Assembly (NCBI RefSeq): GCF_015679325.1
Contig: NZ_JADPVI010000004.1
Coordinates: 186,001-250,000, forward strand
Reading direction: 5' to 3'
DNA: 64,000 nucleotides
Origin: Kaistella gelatinilytica
GTDB lineage: Bacteria; Bacteroidota; Bacteroidia; Flavobacteriales; Weeksellaceae
Shown here: positions 8,363 through 17,514 of the stretch, piece after piece
Layout: each line of letters starts with the position of its first letter
How positions within the stretch are numbered: the first letter of the stretch is position 1
Notes under the pieces: generated by a model
Told to the model about the DNA's origin: nothing
Seen by the model: only the letters and a program-made list of their open reading frames with translations
The model's database searches: none
Position numbers and translations under genes: made by a program

Positions 8363-9835
8363 TTATTCCGGAACCCAGACAGAAACATTTCCAGCCGGAA
8401 CAGGGAAATTTCCCCAACCATTTTCATCGATGACAACTTTCTCCGGAAACCAGCCCAAATAATCATAAAAAGTTTGTCCTGCATATTCCGGTCCCATTTC
8501 CATATGTTTTTCCGTTGCGTCTTTATTGCTGAGAACTACGGCGCAACCTTTATTATAGCCGTCACCTTCGCGAGTCCAACCCAAAGAATTTGGATCTTCG
8601 AAATAATCACGTTGTGTTCCGTACGCAAATAACTGACGGGCTTTTAAAAGCTCTTCTATTTTTTCCACCTTGTCTAAAAATATTTCCTGATCGTTCCCTT
8701 CTTTATCTTTATCAGTATAATGTGCTCCAAAAAGATCGGGGTAAAAAACACACGGATAACCATCTTGACGTAAAAGAATAAGCGCATAAGCCAAAGGTTT
8801 AAACCATTTTTCAACCGGTGCTTCTAAATCCTGAAGCGGCTGTGTATCGTGATTGTCCACCAAAGTCACGGATAAAAGTGGATTGCTTTGGGTCAAAGTA
8901 GCATCGAAAATTTTTCTCAGATCATAATCTCCTCCAGCCAAAGAAGCTTCGTGCAAATTATGATGAAGCGATGAATCGAAAAGACTCATAGAACCTTTCG
9001 TAGCATCGATATACTTTTGCAATAATGGTAAATCTCCCGGAGCCCAATATTCGCCCACGGCAAAAATATTTTCTCCTGTATTTGCGCGCAAAGCATACAA
9101 CCATTCCTGATAAAATTCGGGTGACTGATGTTTTACCGCATCCAAACGAACGCCCGCAAAATGAATCTGATCGTGATACCATTTCCCCCAATTATTTAAT
9201 TCTTCGCGAACAAAAGGATTTCGGTGCTCGATGTCATTATACATTAAGTAATCGTAATTTCCTTTCTCGCCTGCGATCATTTCGTCCCAACCGTCGCCGT
9301 GATCATTGATGATCTGAAAAATTCCTTTGTCCTGACCTTCTGCGTAATCGACTCCGGAGAAACATTGAAAATTCCATTTGAAGTCTGAATATTTTTCGCC
9401 TCTTCCAGGAAAGGTAAATTTTGTATAAGATTCGATCTCGAAAGGTTCGGAGATATTTTGCTGACGATTTTCAGGATCAACTTTTACGGCGTGAAACTTC
9501 TCTTTTTCGTCGCCACCAGCTTTGTGGTTCAGCACAATATCTGCAATAACTGAAATCCCATTTTCCTGCAAAGTTTTACAGGCTTCCAGTAATTGATCTT
9601 TGCTGCCGTACTTTGTATTGATGCCTCCTTTCTGATCAAATTCACCCAGATCAAATAGATCATAAGGGTCATAACCTACTGAAAATCCCCCACCTGAGCT
9701 TTTGTAAGCGGGCGGAAGCCAAACTGCTGAAATTCCAAGTTCTTTTAAATATGGGGCGGAACTTTTTACCTGGTCGTACAATTTTGAATCTCCCTCGGAA
9801 TACCAATGGAAAAACTGAATCATGGTCGCGTTCAT
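8363..9835 (-). CDS. Alpha-amylase, GH13 (cytoplasmic AmyA type)
   Basis: 490 residues with no signal peptide, as in cytoplasmic GH13 subfamily 5 enzymes. The barrel motifs are present in order: DIVLNH (99-104), GVRLDAVKH with the nucleophile D232, VGEYW with the acid/base E262, and VDNHD with D330. It should hydrolyse internal alpha-1,4 bonds of maltodextrin or glycogen. No other glycan-utilisation genes (susC/susD, transporters) surround it, which argues for intracellular glucan turnover. The barstar-like gene follows closely and may share its transcript. Confidence 0.94.
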   Translation of the reverse strand: MNATMIQFFHWYSEGDSKLYDQVKSSAPYLKELGISAVWLPPAYKSSGGGFSVGYDPYDLFDLGEFDQKGGINTKYGSKDQLLEACKTLQENGISVIADIVLNHKAGGDEKEKFHAVKVDPENRQQNISEPFEIESYTKFTFPGRGEKYSDFKWNFQCFSGVDYAEGQDKGIFQIINDHGDGWDEMIAGEKGNYDYLMYNDIEHRNPFVREELNNWGKWYHDQIHFAGVRLDAVKHQSPEFYQEWLYALRANTGENIFAVGEYWAPGDLPLLQKYIDATKGSMSLFDSSLHHNLHEASLAGGDYDLRKIFDATLTQSNPLLSVTLVDNHDTQPLQDLEAPVEKWFKPLAYALILLRQDGYPCVFYPDLFGAHYTDKDKEGNDQEIFLDKVEKIEELLKARQLFAYGTQRDYFEDPNSLGWTREGDGYNKGCAVVLSNKDATEKHMEMGPEYAGQTFYDYLGWFPEKVVIDENGWGNFPVPAGNVSVWVPE

Positions 9836-9913
9836 AAGATAAATTTTTAAAGAATTTTGATAGCAAAAATTATCCCAAAATTTTGCGGAAGATTTTATTA
9901 GTCTTTATTATAA

Positions 9914-11491
9914 TTACTTCAGGATATTTAATTTCTCTTCCTGAAGATCAAGCAGCCGTAAATGTTTCCTGATAATTTCGTCATCGAGCAAAAGTTCTTT
10001 CCGGTTTTTAGCGATGAGAAATTCCTTCTGTGTGGTGATGATGTCGGAAAATATTTTTTGATATTGGTCGTAATTAATAATGATCTCAGAACTGTTGAGT
10101 TTCTTTTCCCAGATCTCAAGTTGATCTTTTAATGCCGGAAAAGTTTCGATCTGATCCGAATAATCGCTGCGAATTTTATTGATGGCTACTTGTGCGAGTT
10201 CCGTCCGGATCTCATAATCAATTTCTTTTTCGCTTTTGATAAAATCCCGATCTTCAGGAGGAAACTTTTTAAGCAAAAGAGGAAGTGTAAGTCCCTGAAC
10301 AACGAGTGTTAAAAGGATTACCACGAAAGTGATAAATAGAATCAGATTCCGTTGCGGAAAGAGAGAGCCATCATCTAAAGTGAGCGGAATTGATAACGCT
10401 GCAGCCAAAGAAACTACGCCTCTCATTCCAGTCCAGCCAAGCAATAATGGTGATTTCCAGTCGGGAGGTTCAGGATCAGCAACGGTGATAAAATTACGCA
10501 TGATCATCGTCGTAACTACTGCGCCATAAACCGCTAAAATCCTTACAATAACTAAAACTAAAGTAACGGCTGCTCCATAACCGATCGCGGTGTAAATGTT
10601 CGTGTTTCCCAGTCCAGATATGATTTCAGGCAATTCTAAACCGATCATCATGAATACGATCCCATTCAATAAGTAGCAAAAACTTTCCCAAACGGTAACC
10701 GCGCGAAGTCGGGAAGCACTCGTTAAGAAATCTTGATTTCTGTATGATAGAAATAATCCGCCACTTACCACGGCCAAAACACCGGACGCGTGAAGTTCTT
10801 CTGAGGACAGATACATCACAAAAGGTGCGACCAAACTGAGTAGCATATCGGTGTTCGCATCGGTAGGTAAAATTTTGTGCAGCTTTAAAAAGATATATCC
10901 GATCAAAACTCCGATTCCAACGCCGCCAATACACATCCAAACAAAACTTCCGGCTGCTTCCTGCCAAACAAATTGTCCCGTCGCAGCGGCGATCATCGCA
11001 AATCTGAAGATGATCAAAGATGATGCGTCATTCAATAAACTTTCACCTTCCAAAATAGAAGCAAACCTTTTTGGAACTTTAACAAATTTTAAGATCGCAC
11101 CGGAACTTACTGCATCGGGTGGCGAAACGATTCCGCCCAGTAGAAATCCTAGGGCTAAAGAAAAACCGGGAATAAAATGATTTGCGAAAATAGCTACAGA
11201 TAAAGCGGTTAAGAAAACGACGACAAAAGCGAAACTAAAGATGATCCGTCGCCATCGCCATAAATCTTTCCAGGAAGTCGTCCACGCAGCTTCATACAAT
11301 AATGGAGGTAGAAAAATTAAAAAAATGAGTTCCGGCTCAACTTTAATGGTAGGAATTCCAGGTATGAAACTTACGGCAAGGCCGGCTACGACCAATAAAA
11401 CCGGATAAGCAACCTGAATTTTTTTTGCTAAAATGAGTAGGAGTGTGATGAGTAAAACCAATCCAAGATAAAAAGCAAAATTTTCTAACAT
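9914..11491 (-). CDS. Na+/H+ antiporter, CPA1 (NhaP/NHE) family
   Basis: 525 residues from the ATG at 11491; a TTG three bases upstream is an unlikely start. About a dozen hydrophobic segments fill residues 5-410. The ion-binding region has SPPDA (123-127, D126) and the family hallmark EGESLLNDAS (148-157, N154-D155). The C-terminal 110 residues are hydrophilic and form a cytoplasmic tail. It exchanges protons for sodium or potassium across the inner membrane for pH and salt balance. It is flanked on both sides by gaps of 60-80 bp and is probably monocistronic. Confidence 0.93.
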   Translation of the reverse strand: MLENFAFYLGLVLLITLLLILAKKIQVAYPVLLVVAGLAVSFIPGIPTIKVEPELIFLIFLPPLLYEAAWTTSWKDLWRWRRIIFSFAFVVVFLTALSVAIFANHFIPGFSLALGFLLGGIVSPPDAVSSGAILKFVKVPKRFASILEGESLLNDASSLIIFRFAMIAAATGQFVWQEAAGSFVWMCIGGVGIGVLIGYIFLKLHKILPTDANTDMLLSLVAPFVMYLSSEELHASGVLAVVSGGLFLSYRNQDFLTSASRLRAVTVWESFCYLLNGIVFMMIGLELPEIISGLGNTNIYTAIGYGAAVTLVLVIVRILAVYGAVVTTMIMRNFITVADPEPPDWKSPLLLGWTGMRGVVSLAAALSIPLTLDDGSLFPQRNLILFITFVVILLTLVVQGLTLPLLLKKFPPEDRDFIKSEKEIDYEIRTELAQVAINKIRSDYSDQIETFPALKDQLEIWEKKLNSSEIIINYDQYQKIFSDIITTQKEFLIAKNRKELLLDDEIIRKHLRLLDLQEEKLNILK

Positions 11492-11554
11492 CAATTAATT
11501 TTAAAGTAAAAGTAATAATTATTTGGGTTTATTTAATTCGAAACTGAAGAGTGA

Positions 11555-12637
11555 TCATTCGAACTCCTCAAACGGAATTTTCAGTTGAACAGAAACTTGT
11601 TTTTTCTCCTGCGTATTTAGATTTGAAAGCGATAAACCAAGCAAGCGAACCGGTTTATCAAAAGGGCGAAGTTCCCACAATTTTTTTGCCGTATCGTAGA
11701 AATTTTTTGCGTTGATGAAATATTCTTCCTGAGTTTTACTTCTTGTATAAACCGTGAAATCTTTGTATTTAATTTTCAGTGTTAAAGATTTGCCTTTTAT
11801 TTCTTTGGTTGAAAGACGCGTTTCCAAATCTTCGCTGATGATTTCCAGTTGTTTAAAAACAGCTTCTTCATCCAGCAAATTCTCCCAAAAAGTTTCTTCA
11901 ACGCCCACGCTTTTTTGGGTGCGATGAGGTTTTACTTCACTGTTATGAATTCCGCGGACGACGTTGTAATAATAGTTTCCAGATTTACCGAATAAGTTGG
12001 TCAGTTCTTCCAGAGATTTTTTCTTTAAATCTGAACCTTTAAAAATGTGGAGTTCGTGCATTTTATTTGCCGTTACTTTTCCAATCCCGTAAAATTTCTC
12101 GATGGGCAGATCTTCCATGAAATCCAGGATTTGGGTTGGATGGATGGTTTTCTGTCCGTTGGGTTTGTTATAATCGGAAGCGACTTTTGCCAAAAATTTA
12201 TTGATGGAAATTCCCGCAGAAGCCGTTAAACCTGTTTCTTCAAAAATTCTCTTTCGGATCTCGCGCGCGATATCGTTCGCCGATTCCATGTCTTTTTTAT
12301 TCTCCGTAACATCCAGATAAGCTTCATCCAAAGAAAGAGGTTCTACGAGATCGGTGAATTCGTAAAAAATCGCCCGAATTTGCTGTGAAATTTCTTTATA
12401 CCGATGAAACCGGGGTTTCACCACAATTAAATCCGGACATATCTCTAAAGCCAATCTTCCGGGCATCGCAGAACGGACGCCAAATTTTCGCGCTTCATAA
12501 CTTGCGGCTGCAACAACGCCATACATTCCACCGCCGACTGCCAAAGGTTTTCCTTTCAGCTCGGGAAAATCATGTTGTTCCACAGAAGCGTAAAACGCAT
12601 CCATATCGACGTGAATTATTTTTCGGTCGTTTTGCAC
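11555..12637 (-). CDS. dinB: DNA polymerase IV (Y-family translesion polymerase)
   Basis: 360 residues, normal for DinB. Metal ligands are D11 in HVDMDAF and D104-E105 in SLDEAY. The helix-hairpin-helix region (IEKFYGIGKVTANKM) and little-finger domain follow. The start is GTG at 12637: an in-frame stop lies four codons upstream, and the first ATG codes for the Met within the catalytic DMD motif, so no ATG start is possible without losing D11. It copies past damaged bases in the cytoplasm. The minus-7 box at 12642-12649 lies only 4 nt before the GTG, implying a very short or absent leader. Confidence 0.95.
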   Translation of the reverse strand: MQNDRKIIHVDMDAFYASVEQHDFPELKGKPLAVGGGMYGVVAAASYEARKFGVRSAMPGRLALEICPDLIVVKPRFHRYKEISQQIRAIFYEFTDLVEPLSLDEAYLDVTENKKDMESANDIAREIRKRIFEETGLTASAGISINKFLAKVASDYNKPNGQKTIHPTQILDFMEDLPIEKFYGIGKVTANKMHELHIFKGSDLKKKSLEELTNLFGKSGNYYYNVVRGIHNSEVKPHRTQKSVGVEETFWENLLDEEAVFKQLEIISEDLETRLSTKEIKGKSLTLKIKYKDFTVYTRSKTQEEYFINAKNFYDTAKKLWELRPFDKPVRLLGLSLSNLNTQEKKQVSVQLKIPFEEFE

Positions 12638-12641
12638 GGTG

Positions 12642-12649
12642 CAAAATTA
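12642..12649 (-). promoter_or_regulatory. Minus-7 box for dinB, almost touching the start codon
   Basis: TAATTTTG on the minus strand, continuing as TTTGCACC, a form shared with several other promoters in the window. Its distance to the GTG is only 4 nt, so the mRNA would be nearly leaderless. Confidence 0.45.
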
Positions 12650-12727
12650 GGGAATGACTTTGGGAAAAACAGTAATAGGTGAGTGTTTCCTTCTAAATAG
12701 GTCATTGAAATAAATAAAATTAGTTTA

Positions 12728-12735
12728 TATATTTG
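12728..12735 (+). promoter_or_regulatory. Minus-7 box for the secreted protein gene at 12753
   Basis: TATATTTG matches TAnnTTTG, 17 nt before the ATG at 12753. Confidence 0.5.
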
Positions 12736-12752
12736 AATAGTAAAAAGCAAAA

Positions 12753-13541
12753 ATGAAACTTATAATTTGTCTGTTTATATTTTTTTCTAAAATTTTATTC
12801 GCTCAAAATAATTTCGATTTTCCGAAATCTTTTGTCATTGAAAATGATTTAAAAACTGAAAATGTTTTAAATAAATATTCTCAATTTGATTTCTCAAATA
12901 TTTGGTTAAATACAGAAGACATTAATATTTATGGGATAATCGGAGATGATTATCAAAGAATTAATGTGAAAATTTTAGTTGTTAAGAAAAGCGGTAAAAA
13001 TAAGAATCAATACAATGTTAGAGGGAAATCTAAAGTAAAAGGAATTGTTCGCGATTTTACGGGAATTATTGATCTCACAGAAATAATCGAATTTAAAAAG
13101 TTCCATTTTGGAGTTGATGAGGAGTTTGCTAATCAAGGGATTAAAGCGCAGGGAATTTTTATTGCAAACTACGAGTTCGAAGAAAATAAGAACCAAAATC
13201 ACAGCGGAATTTTTAAAGGTAAATTGTATGGAAAATGGTATTTGAATGATAAAAATGAGATTAAATACGACGATATTGAATTGAACTCTGATAGTTATTT
13301 CAATAATGCTTTTGTTGGCTATTGGAAAAGTTATAAAAATGATCGTAAAAAGATTTGTAATTGGGGAGATTACCGAGTTCCAAATGGGAAAAAAGTTTTT
13401 GATATTGGTGTTGGAGAATTTAATGTATCTGAAAAATACTGGGATAAAGGCTGGTTAAATGTAGATGTGAAAAATCATAATACCAACGGATCTTTTGAAG
13501 GGAATAAAAAATCTGACAGATCTAAAAAATGGTGGGAATGA
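12753..13541 (+). CDS. Secreted protein of unknown function
   Basis: 262 residues with a clear signal peptide (residues 1-18, ending FSKILFAQ). The mature part is Lys/Asn-rich with alternating hydrophobic residues that suggest a beta-rich fold. A central GIFKGKLYGKWYLND segment and a later CNWGDYRVPNGKK segment stand out; similar NWGDYRIP-type proteins occur in Bacteroidota, but I know no assigned function. Only one Cys remains in the mature chain. It stands alone between divergent dinB and the NYN gene, with a promoter box at 12728. Confidence 0.8.
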   Translation: MKLIICLFIFFSKILFAQNNFDFPKSFVIENDLKTENVLNKYSQFDFSNIWLNTEDINIYGIIGDDYQRINVKILVVKKSGKNKNQYNVRGKSKVKGIVRDFTGIIDLTEIIEFKKFHFGVDEEFANQGIKAQGIFIANYEFEENKNQNHSGIFKGKLYGKWYLNDKNEIKYDDIELNSDSYFNNAFVGYWKSYKNDRKKICNWGDYRVPNGKKVFDIGVGEFNVSEKYWDKGWLNVDVKNHNTNGSFEGNKKSDRSKKWWE

Positions 13542-13585
13542 ATTGATATAATGGGAAAGAATAATCTGATATGAGTTAGAATTTG

Positions 13586-13593
13586 TAAATTTG
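13586..13593 (+). promoter_or_regulatory. Minus-7 box that decides the NYN-LOTUS gene start
   Basis: TAAATTTG. Transcription would begin just after it, so the in-frame ATG codons at 13595-13615 are at or before the transcript end, favouring the start at 13634. Confidence 0.5.
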
Positions 13594-13633
13594 TTTGAAG
13601 TCAAAAATGATAATGACTATAAAACAGACAAAT

Positions 13634-14404
13634 ATGACCGATCAAAAACTTGCCGTCCTCATCGACGCAGATAACGTTCCCTATAAAAATGTAAAAGAAA
13701 TGTTGGAGGAAATTTCCAAAAATGGAACGCCGACTATCAAAAGAATTTACGCAGACTGGACCAAACCAACCGTTTCTGGGTGGAAAAATGTCTTGCTTGA
13801 AAACGCAATCACGCCCATTCAGCAATACAGTTATACGACTGGAAAAAACTCCAGCGACAGTGCCTTGATCATTGACGCGATGGATATTTTGTATTCTGAA
13901 AAAGTAACAGGATTTTGTATTGTTTCCAGCGACAGCGATTTTACGAGATTGGCAACCAGACTTCGGGAAGCCGGAATGATGGTCATGGGATTTGGGGAAA
14001 AGAAAACGCCAAAACCTTTTATTTCTGCCTGTGATAAATTTATTTATCTGGAAATCTTAAATAATACTGAAGAAACAGAAAATACAGAACAAGCCGGAGA
14101 GCCTGAAAATAAGATCAACAAAAAAACAGAAAAAGCAAAACGTAAAAAAGAACCGCTTAGTAAAGTAGATTTTAAAACGATTAAATTGATTACGGAAAGC
14201 ATTAACGATCTGGGTGACGAAGAAGGCTGGACTTTCCTCGGAAATCTTGGCAGTTTTATCATCAAAAAGAAACCTGATTTTGATCCGCGAAATTTCGGTT
14301 TTGCAAAATTGTTGCCTTTAATTAAAAGCATTGGAAAGATTGAAATTGACGAACGCGAAACCGGACTGAATAATATTCGCCATATTTATGTTAAAGTAAA
14401 ATAG
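13634..14404 (+). CDS. NYN-domain (LabA-like) putative RNase with C-terminal OST-HTH/LOTUS domain
   Basis: 256 residues from the ATG at 13634 (MTDQKLAVLIDADNVP). An extension of 13 codons is possible, but the minus-7 box at 13586 argues against it. Residues of about 5-145 form a NYN/PIN-like domain with acidic residues in LIDADNV, SSDSALIIDAMD and VSSDSDFTRLATRLREAG, consistent with a metal-dependent nuclease. A Glu/Lys-rich linker (about 145-185) leads to a LOTUS/OST-HTH domain (about 185-256) that in other proteins binds RNA. Probable role is RNA cleavage or turnover; the substrate is unknown. It is convergent with the purine nucleoside phosphorylase gene. Confidence 0.88.
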   Translation: MTDQKLAVLIDADNVPYKNVKEMLEEISKNGTPTIKRIYADWTKPTVSGWKNVLLENAITPIQQYSYTTGKNSSDSALIIDAMDILYSEKVTGFCIVSSDSDFTRLATRLREAGMMVMGFGEKKTPKPFISACDKFIYLEILNNTEETENTEQAGEPENKINKKTEKAKRKKEPLSKVDFKTIKLITESINDLGDEEGWTFLGNLGSFIIKKKPDFDPRNFGFAKLLPLIKSIGKIEIDERETGLNNIRHIYVKVK

Positions 14405-14418
14405 CCTTTAAAACAAAA

Positions 14419-14447
14419 AGAAACGCATCCCGAAAAGATGCGTTTCT
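14419..14447. terminator. Bidirectional hairpin between the NYN gene and punA
   Basis: A perfect 11-bp stem, AGAAACGCATC / GATGCGTTTCT, lies between two convergent genes. The T-tracts on both sides are short, so termination strength is uncertain. Confidence 0.65.
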
Positions 14448-14470
14448 CTATTTATATATTTAAATGAAAA

Positions 14471-15289
14471 TTAAGCGTTGTAATTCTTCACCAAACCTTT
14501 TACGATTTTTATCACATTCGGCATTGCTTTGTCAGCAGCTTGTAACACCTCTTCATGCGAAACGGTAAATGCGATATCCGGTCCGCCAACATCGGTAATA
14601 ATGGAAATTCCGAAGCAATCCATTCCCTGATGTTTAGCAACGATTACTTCGGGAACTGTACTCATTCCAACAGCATCTCCACCGATTGCTTTGATCATTC
14701 CATATTCAGCCGGAGTTTCAAAAGTTGGTCCCTGCAACGCTACGTAACAACCTTCATGGGTTTTTATTCCTAAATCTTTAGCAACATTTACAGCAACTTC
14801 AATCATTTTTTTATTGTAAGGCTCGCTCATATCTACAAATCGTGGTCCGAATTCCTCCAGATTTTTTCCACGCAAAGGATGTTCCGGCATCATATTAATG
14901 TGATCATTAATGATCATAATATCGGCAACAGTAAAGGCAGAATTCACGCCACCACAAGCGTTTGAAACGATCAAGTTTTTAATTCCCAAAAGATGAAAAA
15001 CCCGAACTGGGAAAACCACCGTCTGAATATCGTGACCTTCATAATAGTGAAATCTACCACTCATCATCAATACTTTTTTACCTTCCAGAATTCCGTAAAT
15101 TAATTCGCCGCCATGTCCAACAACCGTAGTTTGCGGAAAATTTGGGATGTTGTGATATTCAAAAGTGTGAATGGCCTGAACTTCATTTTTAAGCGCTCCT
15201 AAACCTGAACCTAATATGATCGCAAATTCGGGAATATCCTGAATAATATTTTTGATAAAATCTGCAGTCTCTTTAATTTTTGCTAACAT
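14471..15289 (-). CDS. punA: Purine nucleoside phosphorylase
   Basis: 272 residues from the ATG at 15289; longer upstream reading runs into lpxK and is rejected. The phosphate-binding loop ILGSGLG (25-31), the GRFHYYEGH motif (78-86, H86) and the substrate region around TFETPAEYGMIKAIGGDAVGM mark the trimeric PNP family (PunA/XapA). It splits (deoxy)guanosine and inosine with phosphate into base and pentose-1-phosphate for purine salvage. Its start overlaps the end of lpxK by 17 bp, so the two are co-transcribed and probably translationally coupled, though the pathways are unrelated. Confidence 0.94.
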   Translation of the reverse strand: MLAKIKETADFIKNIIQDIPEFAIILGSGLGALKNEVQAIHTFEYHNIPNFPQTTVVGHGGELIYGILEGKKVLMMSGRFHYYEGHDIQTVVFPVRVFHLLGIKNLIVSNACGGVNSAFTVADIMIINDHINMMPEHPLRGKNLEEFGPRFVDMSEPYNKKMIEVAVNVAKDLGIKTHEGCYVALQGPTFETPAEYGMIKAIGGDAVGMSTVPEVIVAKHQGMDCFGISIITDVGGPDIAFTVSHEEVLQAADKAMPNVIKIVKGLVKNYNA

Positions 15290-16298
15290 AATTAAGAATG
15301 ATTTGGTTAAACTCTTCCTTTTTATCAATATGAACATTGATCGGCCAATAATAAACGATTTCCCGAAGATAATCAAAAGTTTTCAGCCTTACATAATCCT
15401 TTTCTGTGGTGAGGATTAATTTGTATTCGCCCAATTTCTTATATTCTGCAATAATGTTTTTAATATCCTGATCGCTGAAATTATGGTGATCTTTAAACTT
15501 TAAATGCTTTACACGCTGCGAAAATTTCGATAAGTGATTCAGCAACGGTTTCGGATTCGCAATTCCTGTAATTAATAAAATATCGTAGTAACTTAAATTA
15601 TTATCGGGTAGAAATTGATTGTGTGCGTATACCTTTTCATCATAACCAATGCTCGAAAAAAATACTTTTTGACCATGTTGCGGTTTAATTCTCGAAATAT
15701 AATACTGCTTTTTTTCGTCCGTCAAATCATTCGGACATTTTGAAACCATGATGATCTGCGCTCTTTTTGCGCCACTTCTGCTTTCTCTTAGATCTCCTGC
15801 AGGAAGCAAAAAATCTTTAAAATAAGGATCATTATAATCGGTCATCAAAATATTAAATCCCGGTTTGATGGCTCTGTGCTGAAATGCGTCATCTAAAACC
15901 AAGACATTCAGATCCATATCGTCGATCATTTTTTTTGCACCCGGAACTCTTTCTTCGGAAACGCCAATGACAAATTTATTTTTGAATCTTTCAAAAAGCT
16001 GCATTGCTTCGTCGCCCACGGTTTTATAATTACTGTCGTAGTTCGTAATTCCGTAACCTTTTGTGATTCGTCCGTAACCCCTGGAAAGCACGCCGGTTTT
16101 GTACGTTTTGGATAAAAATTCTGCCAGATACATGACCATCGGAGATTTTCCGCTTCCGCCCACCGAAAGATTTCCGACATTGATGATCGGAGTTTTGAAT
16201 GTGGTCGATTTTGAGATTCCCCAATCATACATTAAGTTTCTTAGACTTGTTACGAAATGATAACCAAGGGAAAAAGGGTAGAGATACCATCTTTTCAT
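15273..16298 (-). CDS. lpxK: Tetraacyldisaccharide 4'-kinase
   Basis: 341 residues from the ATG at 16298. A TTG nine bases upstream is also in frame but lies at the promoter box. The P-loop GGSGKSP is at 47-53, preceded by the hydrophobic N-terminal membrane-associating helix typical of LpxK. It phosphorylates the 4' position of the lipid A disaccharide at the inner membrane. It heads an operon with punA. The minus-7 box at 16305-16312 leaves only a few nucleotides of leader. Confidence 0.95.
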   Translation of the reverse strand: MKRWYLYPFSLGYHFVTSLRNLMYDWGISKSTTFKTPIINVGNLSVGGSGKSPMVMYLAEFLSKTYKTGVLSRGYGRITKGYGITNYDSNYKTVGDEAMQLFERFKNKFVIGVSEERVPGAKKMIDDMDLNVLVLDDAFQHRAIKPGFNILMTDYNDPYFKDFLLPAGDLRESRSGAKRAQIIMVSKCPNDLTDEKKQYYISRIKPQHGQKVFFSSIGYDEKVYAHNQFLPDNNLSYYDILLITGIANPKPLLNHLSKFSQRVKHLKFKDHHNFSDQDIKNIIAEYKKLGEYKLILTTEKDYVRLKTFDYLREIVYYWPINVHIDKKEEFNQIILNYVSKN

Positions 16299-16304
16299 AG
16301 CCTG

Positions 16305-16312
16305 CAAAATTA
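16305..16312 (-). promoter_or_regulatory. Minus-7 box for lpxK-punA
   Basis: TAATTTTG on the minus strand, 6 nt before the lpxK ATG, so the leader would be very short. Confidence 0.4.
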
Positions 16313-16428
16313 CATATTTTTAACAGGAAAATAAAATAGTAGAAAGACCAATTTTTTCTATAATTCAACCTGATTTCTTTTTAGATATAATAATCGCCTG
16401 CTTCAACCGGAATTTTAAACATTTTGAC

Positions 16429-16436
16429 TAAATTTG
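16429..16436 (+). promoter_or_regulatory. Minus-7 box for ddl
   Basis: TAAATTTG, 19 nt before the ATG at 16456; divergent from the lpxK promoter. Confidence 0.5.
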
Positions 16437-16455
16437 CTTCTATAGATAAAATCGT

Positions 16456-17445
16456 ATGAACAAGAAAAATGTAGCCGTGGTCATGGGCGGTTATTCCGAC
16501 GAATATAAAGTATCACTGAAAAGTGGACAACTGATTTATGATTCCCTCGACCGCGATTTGTACAACGTTTACAAAGTGGTGATCCTAAGAGATGAATGGT
16601 ATTTCCTCGATGACAGAGGACAAAAAGCGGCTATCAATAAAGCTGATTTTTCTGTGAATTTGAGCAGCGGTTTCGATGTTAAATTTGATGTTTGCTTTAA
16701 TATTATTCATGGAAAACCTGGCGAGAATGGGGAACTTCAAGCGTACTGGGACACGATCGGACAAAAATATACGGGTTGCGATTTTTATCAAAGTGCCTTA
16801 ACCTTTAATAAAAAAGATACTTTGGCGGTCCTTTCAAAATACGGAATTCCGTCTGCAGAAAGTGTTTATTTAAGAAAAAATGAAGAGATCAACGAAGAAG
16901 AGATCGTAGCGAAGTTAGGACTTCCTCTTTTTGTAAAACCAAATCAGTCCGGTTCCTCTTTGGGAATTACTAAGGTAAAAGAAAAAGGAGAACTGAAAAA
17001 GGCAATGGATTTTGCGTTTGCGGAAGACGACGAAATTTTAATTGAAAGTTTCTTAGATGGAATGGAGGTTTCCGTTGGAGTTTTAGATTTTAAAGGAGAA
17101 ACCATTGTTTTAGGAATTACAGAAATCGTTTCGCATACCGAATTCTTTGACTATGAAGCAAAATATGAAGGTGCTTCCGAAGAGATCACTCCTGCCAGAA
17201 TTGATGACGAAACCCGCATAAAAGTAGAAGAGATTGCCATAAAAGCCTACGATTCTCTAGGAATGAGCGGTTTCTCCCGAAGCGAATTTATAATTATGAA
17301 CGGCATTCCTTATATGTTGGAAATGAATACGAATCCTGGTTTTTCTCCAGCTTCAATTCTTCCGCAACAGGCAAAGATCTACGGTATTTCACTAAAAGAT
17401 CTATGTGGGAACGAGGTCGCAAAAGCTTTGCAAAAAAGTAAATAA
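16456..17445 (+). CDS. ddl: D-alanine--D-alanine ligase
   Basis: 329 residues. An N-terminal Rossmann-like part (VAVVMGGYSDEYKVS) is followed by an ATP-grasp domain. Signatures are LPLFVKPNQSGSSLGITKV near residue 155-175 and the metal/substrate motif EMNTNPGFSP at 289-298. It joins two D-Ala using ATP for peptidoglycan precursor synthesis in the cytoplasm. The gene has its own promoter box and is followed after 69 bp of AT-rich imperfect repeats by coaD. Confidence 0.96.
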   Translation: MNKKNVAVVMGGYSDEYKVSLKSGQLIYDSLDRDLYNVYKVVILRDEWYFLDDRGQKAAINKADFSVNLSSGFDVKFDVCFNIIHGKPGENGELQAYWDTIGQKYTGCDFYQSALTFNKKDTLAVLSKYGIPSAESVYLRKNEEINEEEIVAKLGLPLFVKPNQSGSSLGITKVKEKGELKKAMDFAFAEDDEILIESFLDGMEVSVGVLDFKGETIVLGITEIVSHTEFFDYEAKYEGASEEITPARIDDETRIKVEEIAIKAYDSLGMSGFSRSEFIIMNGIPYMLEMNTNPGFSPASILPQQAKIYGISLKDLCGNEVAKALQKSK

Positions 17446-17514
17446 AACAAAAATATTTTAGATTTGAAAAAGTGAGTAATCTAAAATTTATAATTCAAAA
17501 TCTAAAATTATTCT

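Noticed and set aside
15290..15376. N-terminal extension of purine nucleoside phosphorylase
   Set aside because: It runs 29 codons into lpxK, is not PNP-like, and the ATG at 15289 gives the normal length.
17446..17514. Short imperfect AT-rich repeats before coaD, and similarly at 49161-49249
   Set aside because: They resemble each other (CTAAAATTT-like words), but the composition is so simple that chance similarity cannot be excluded.
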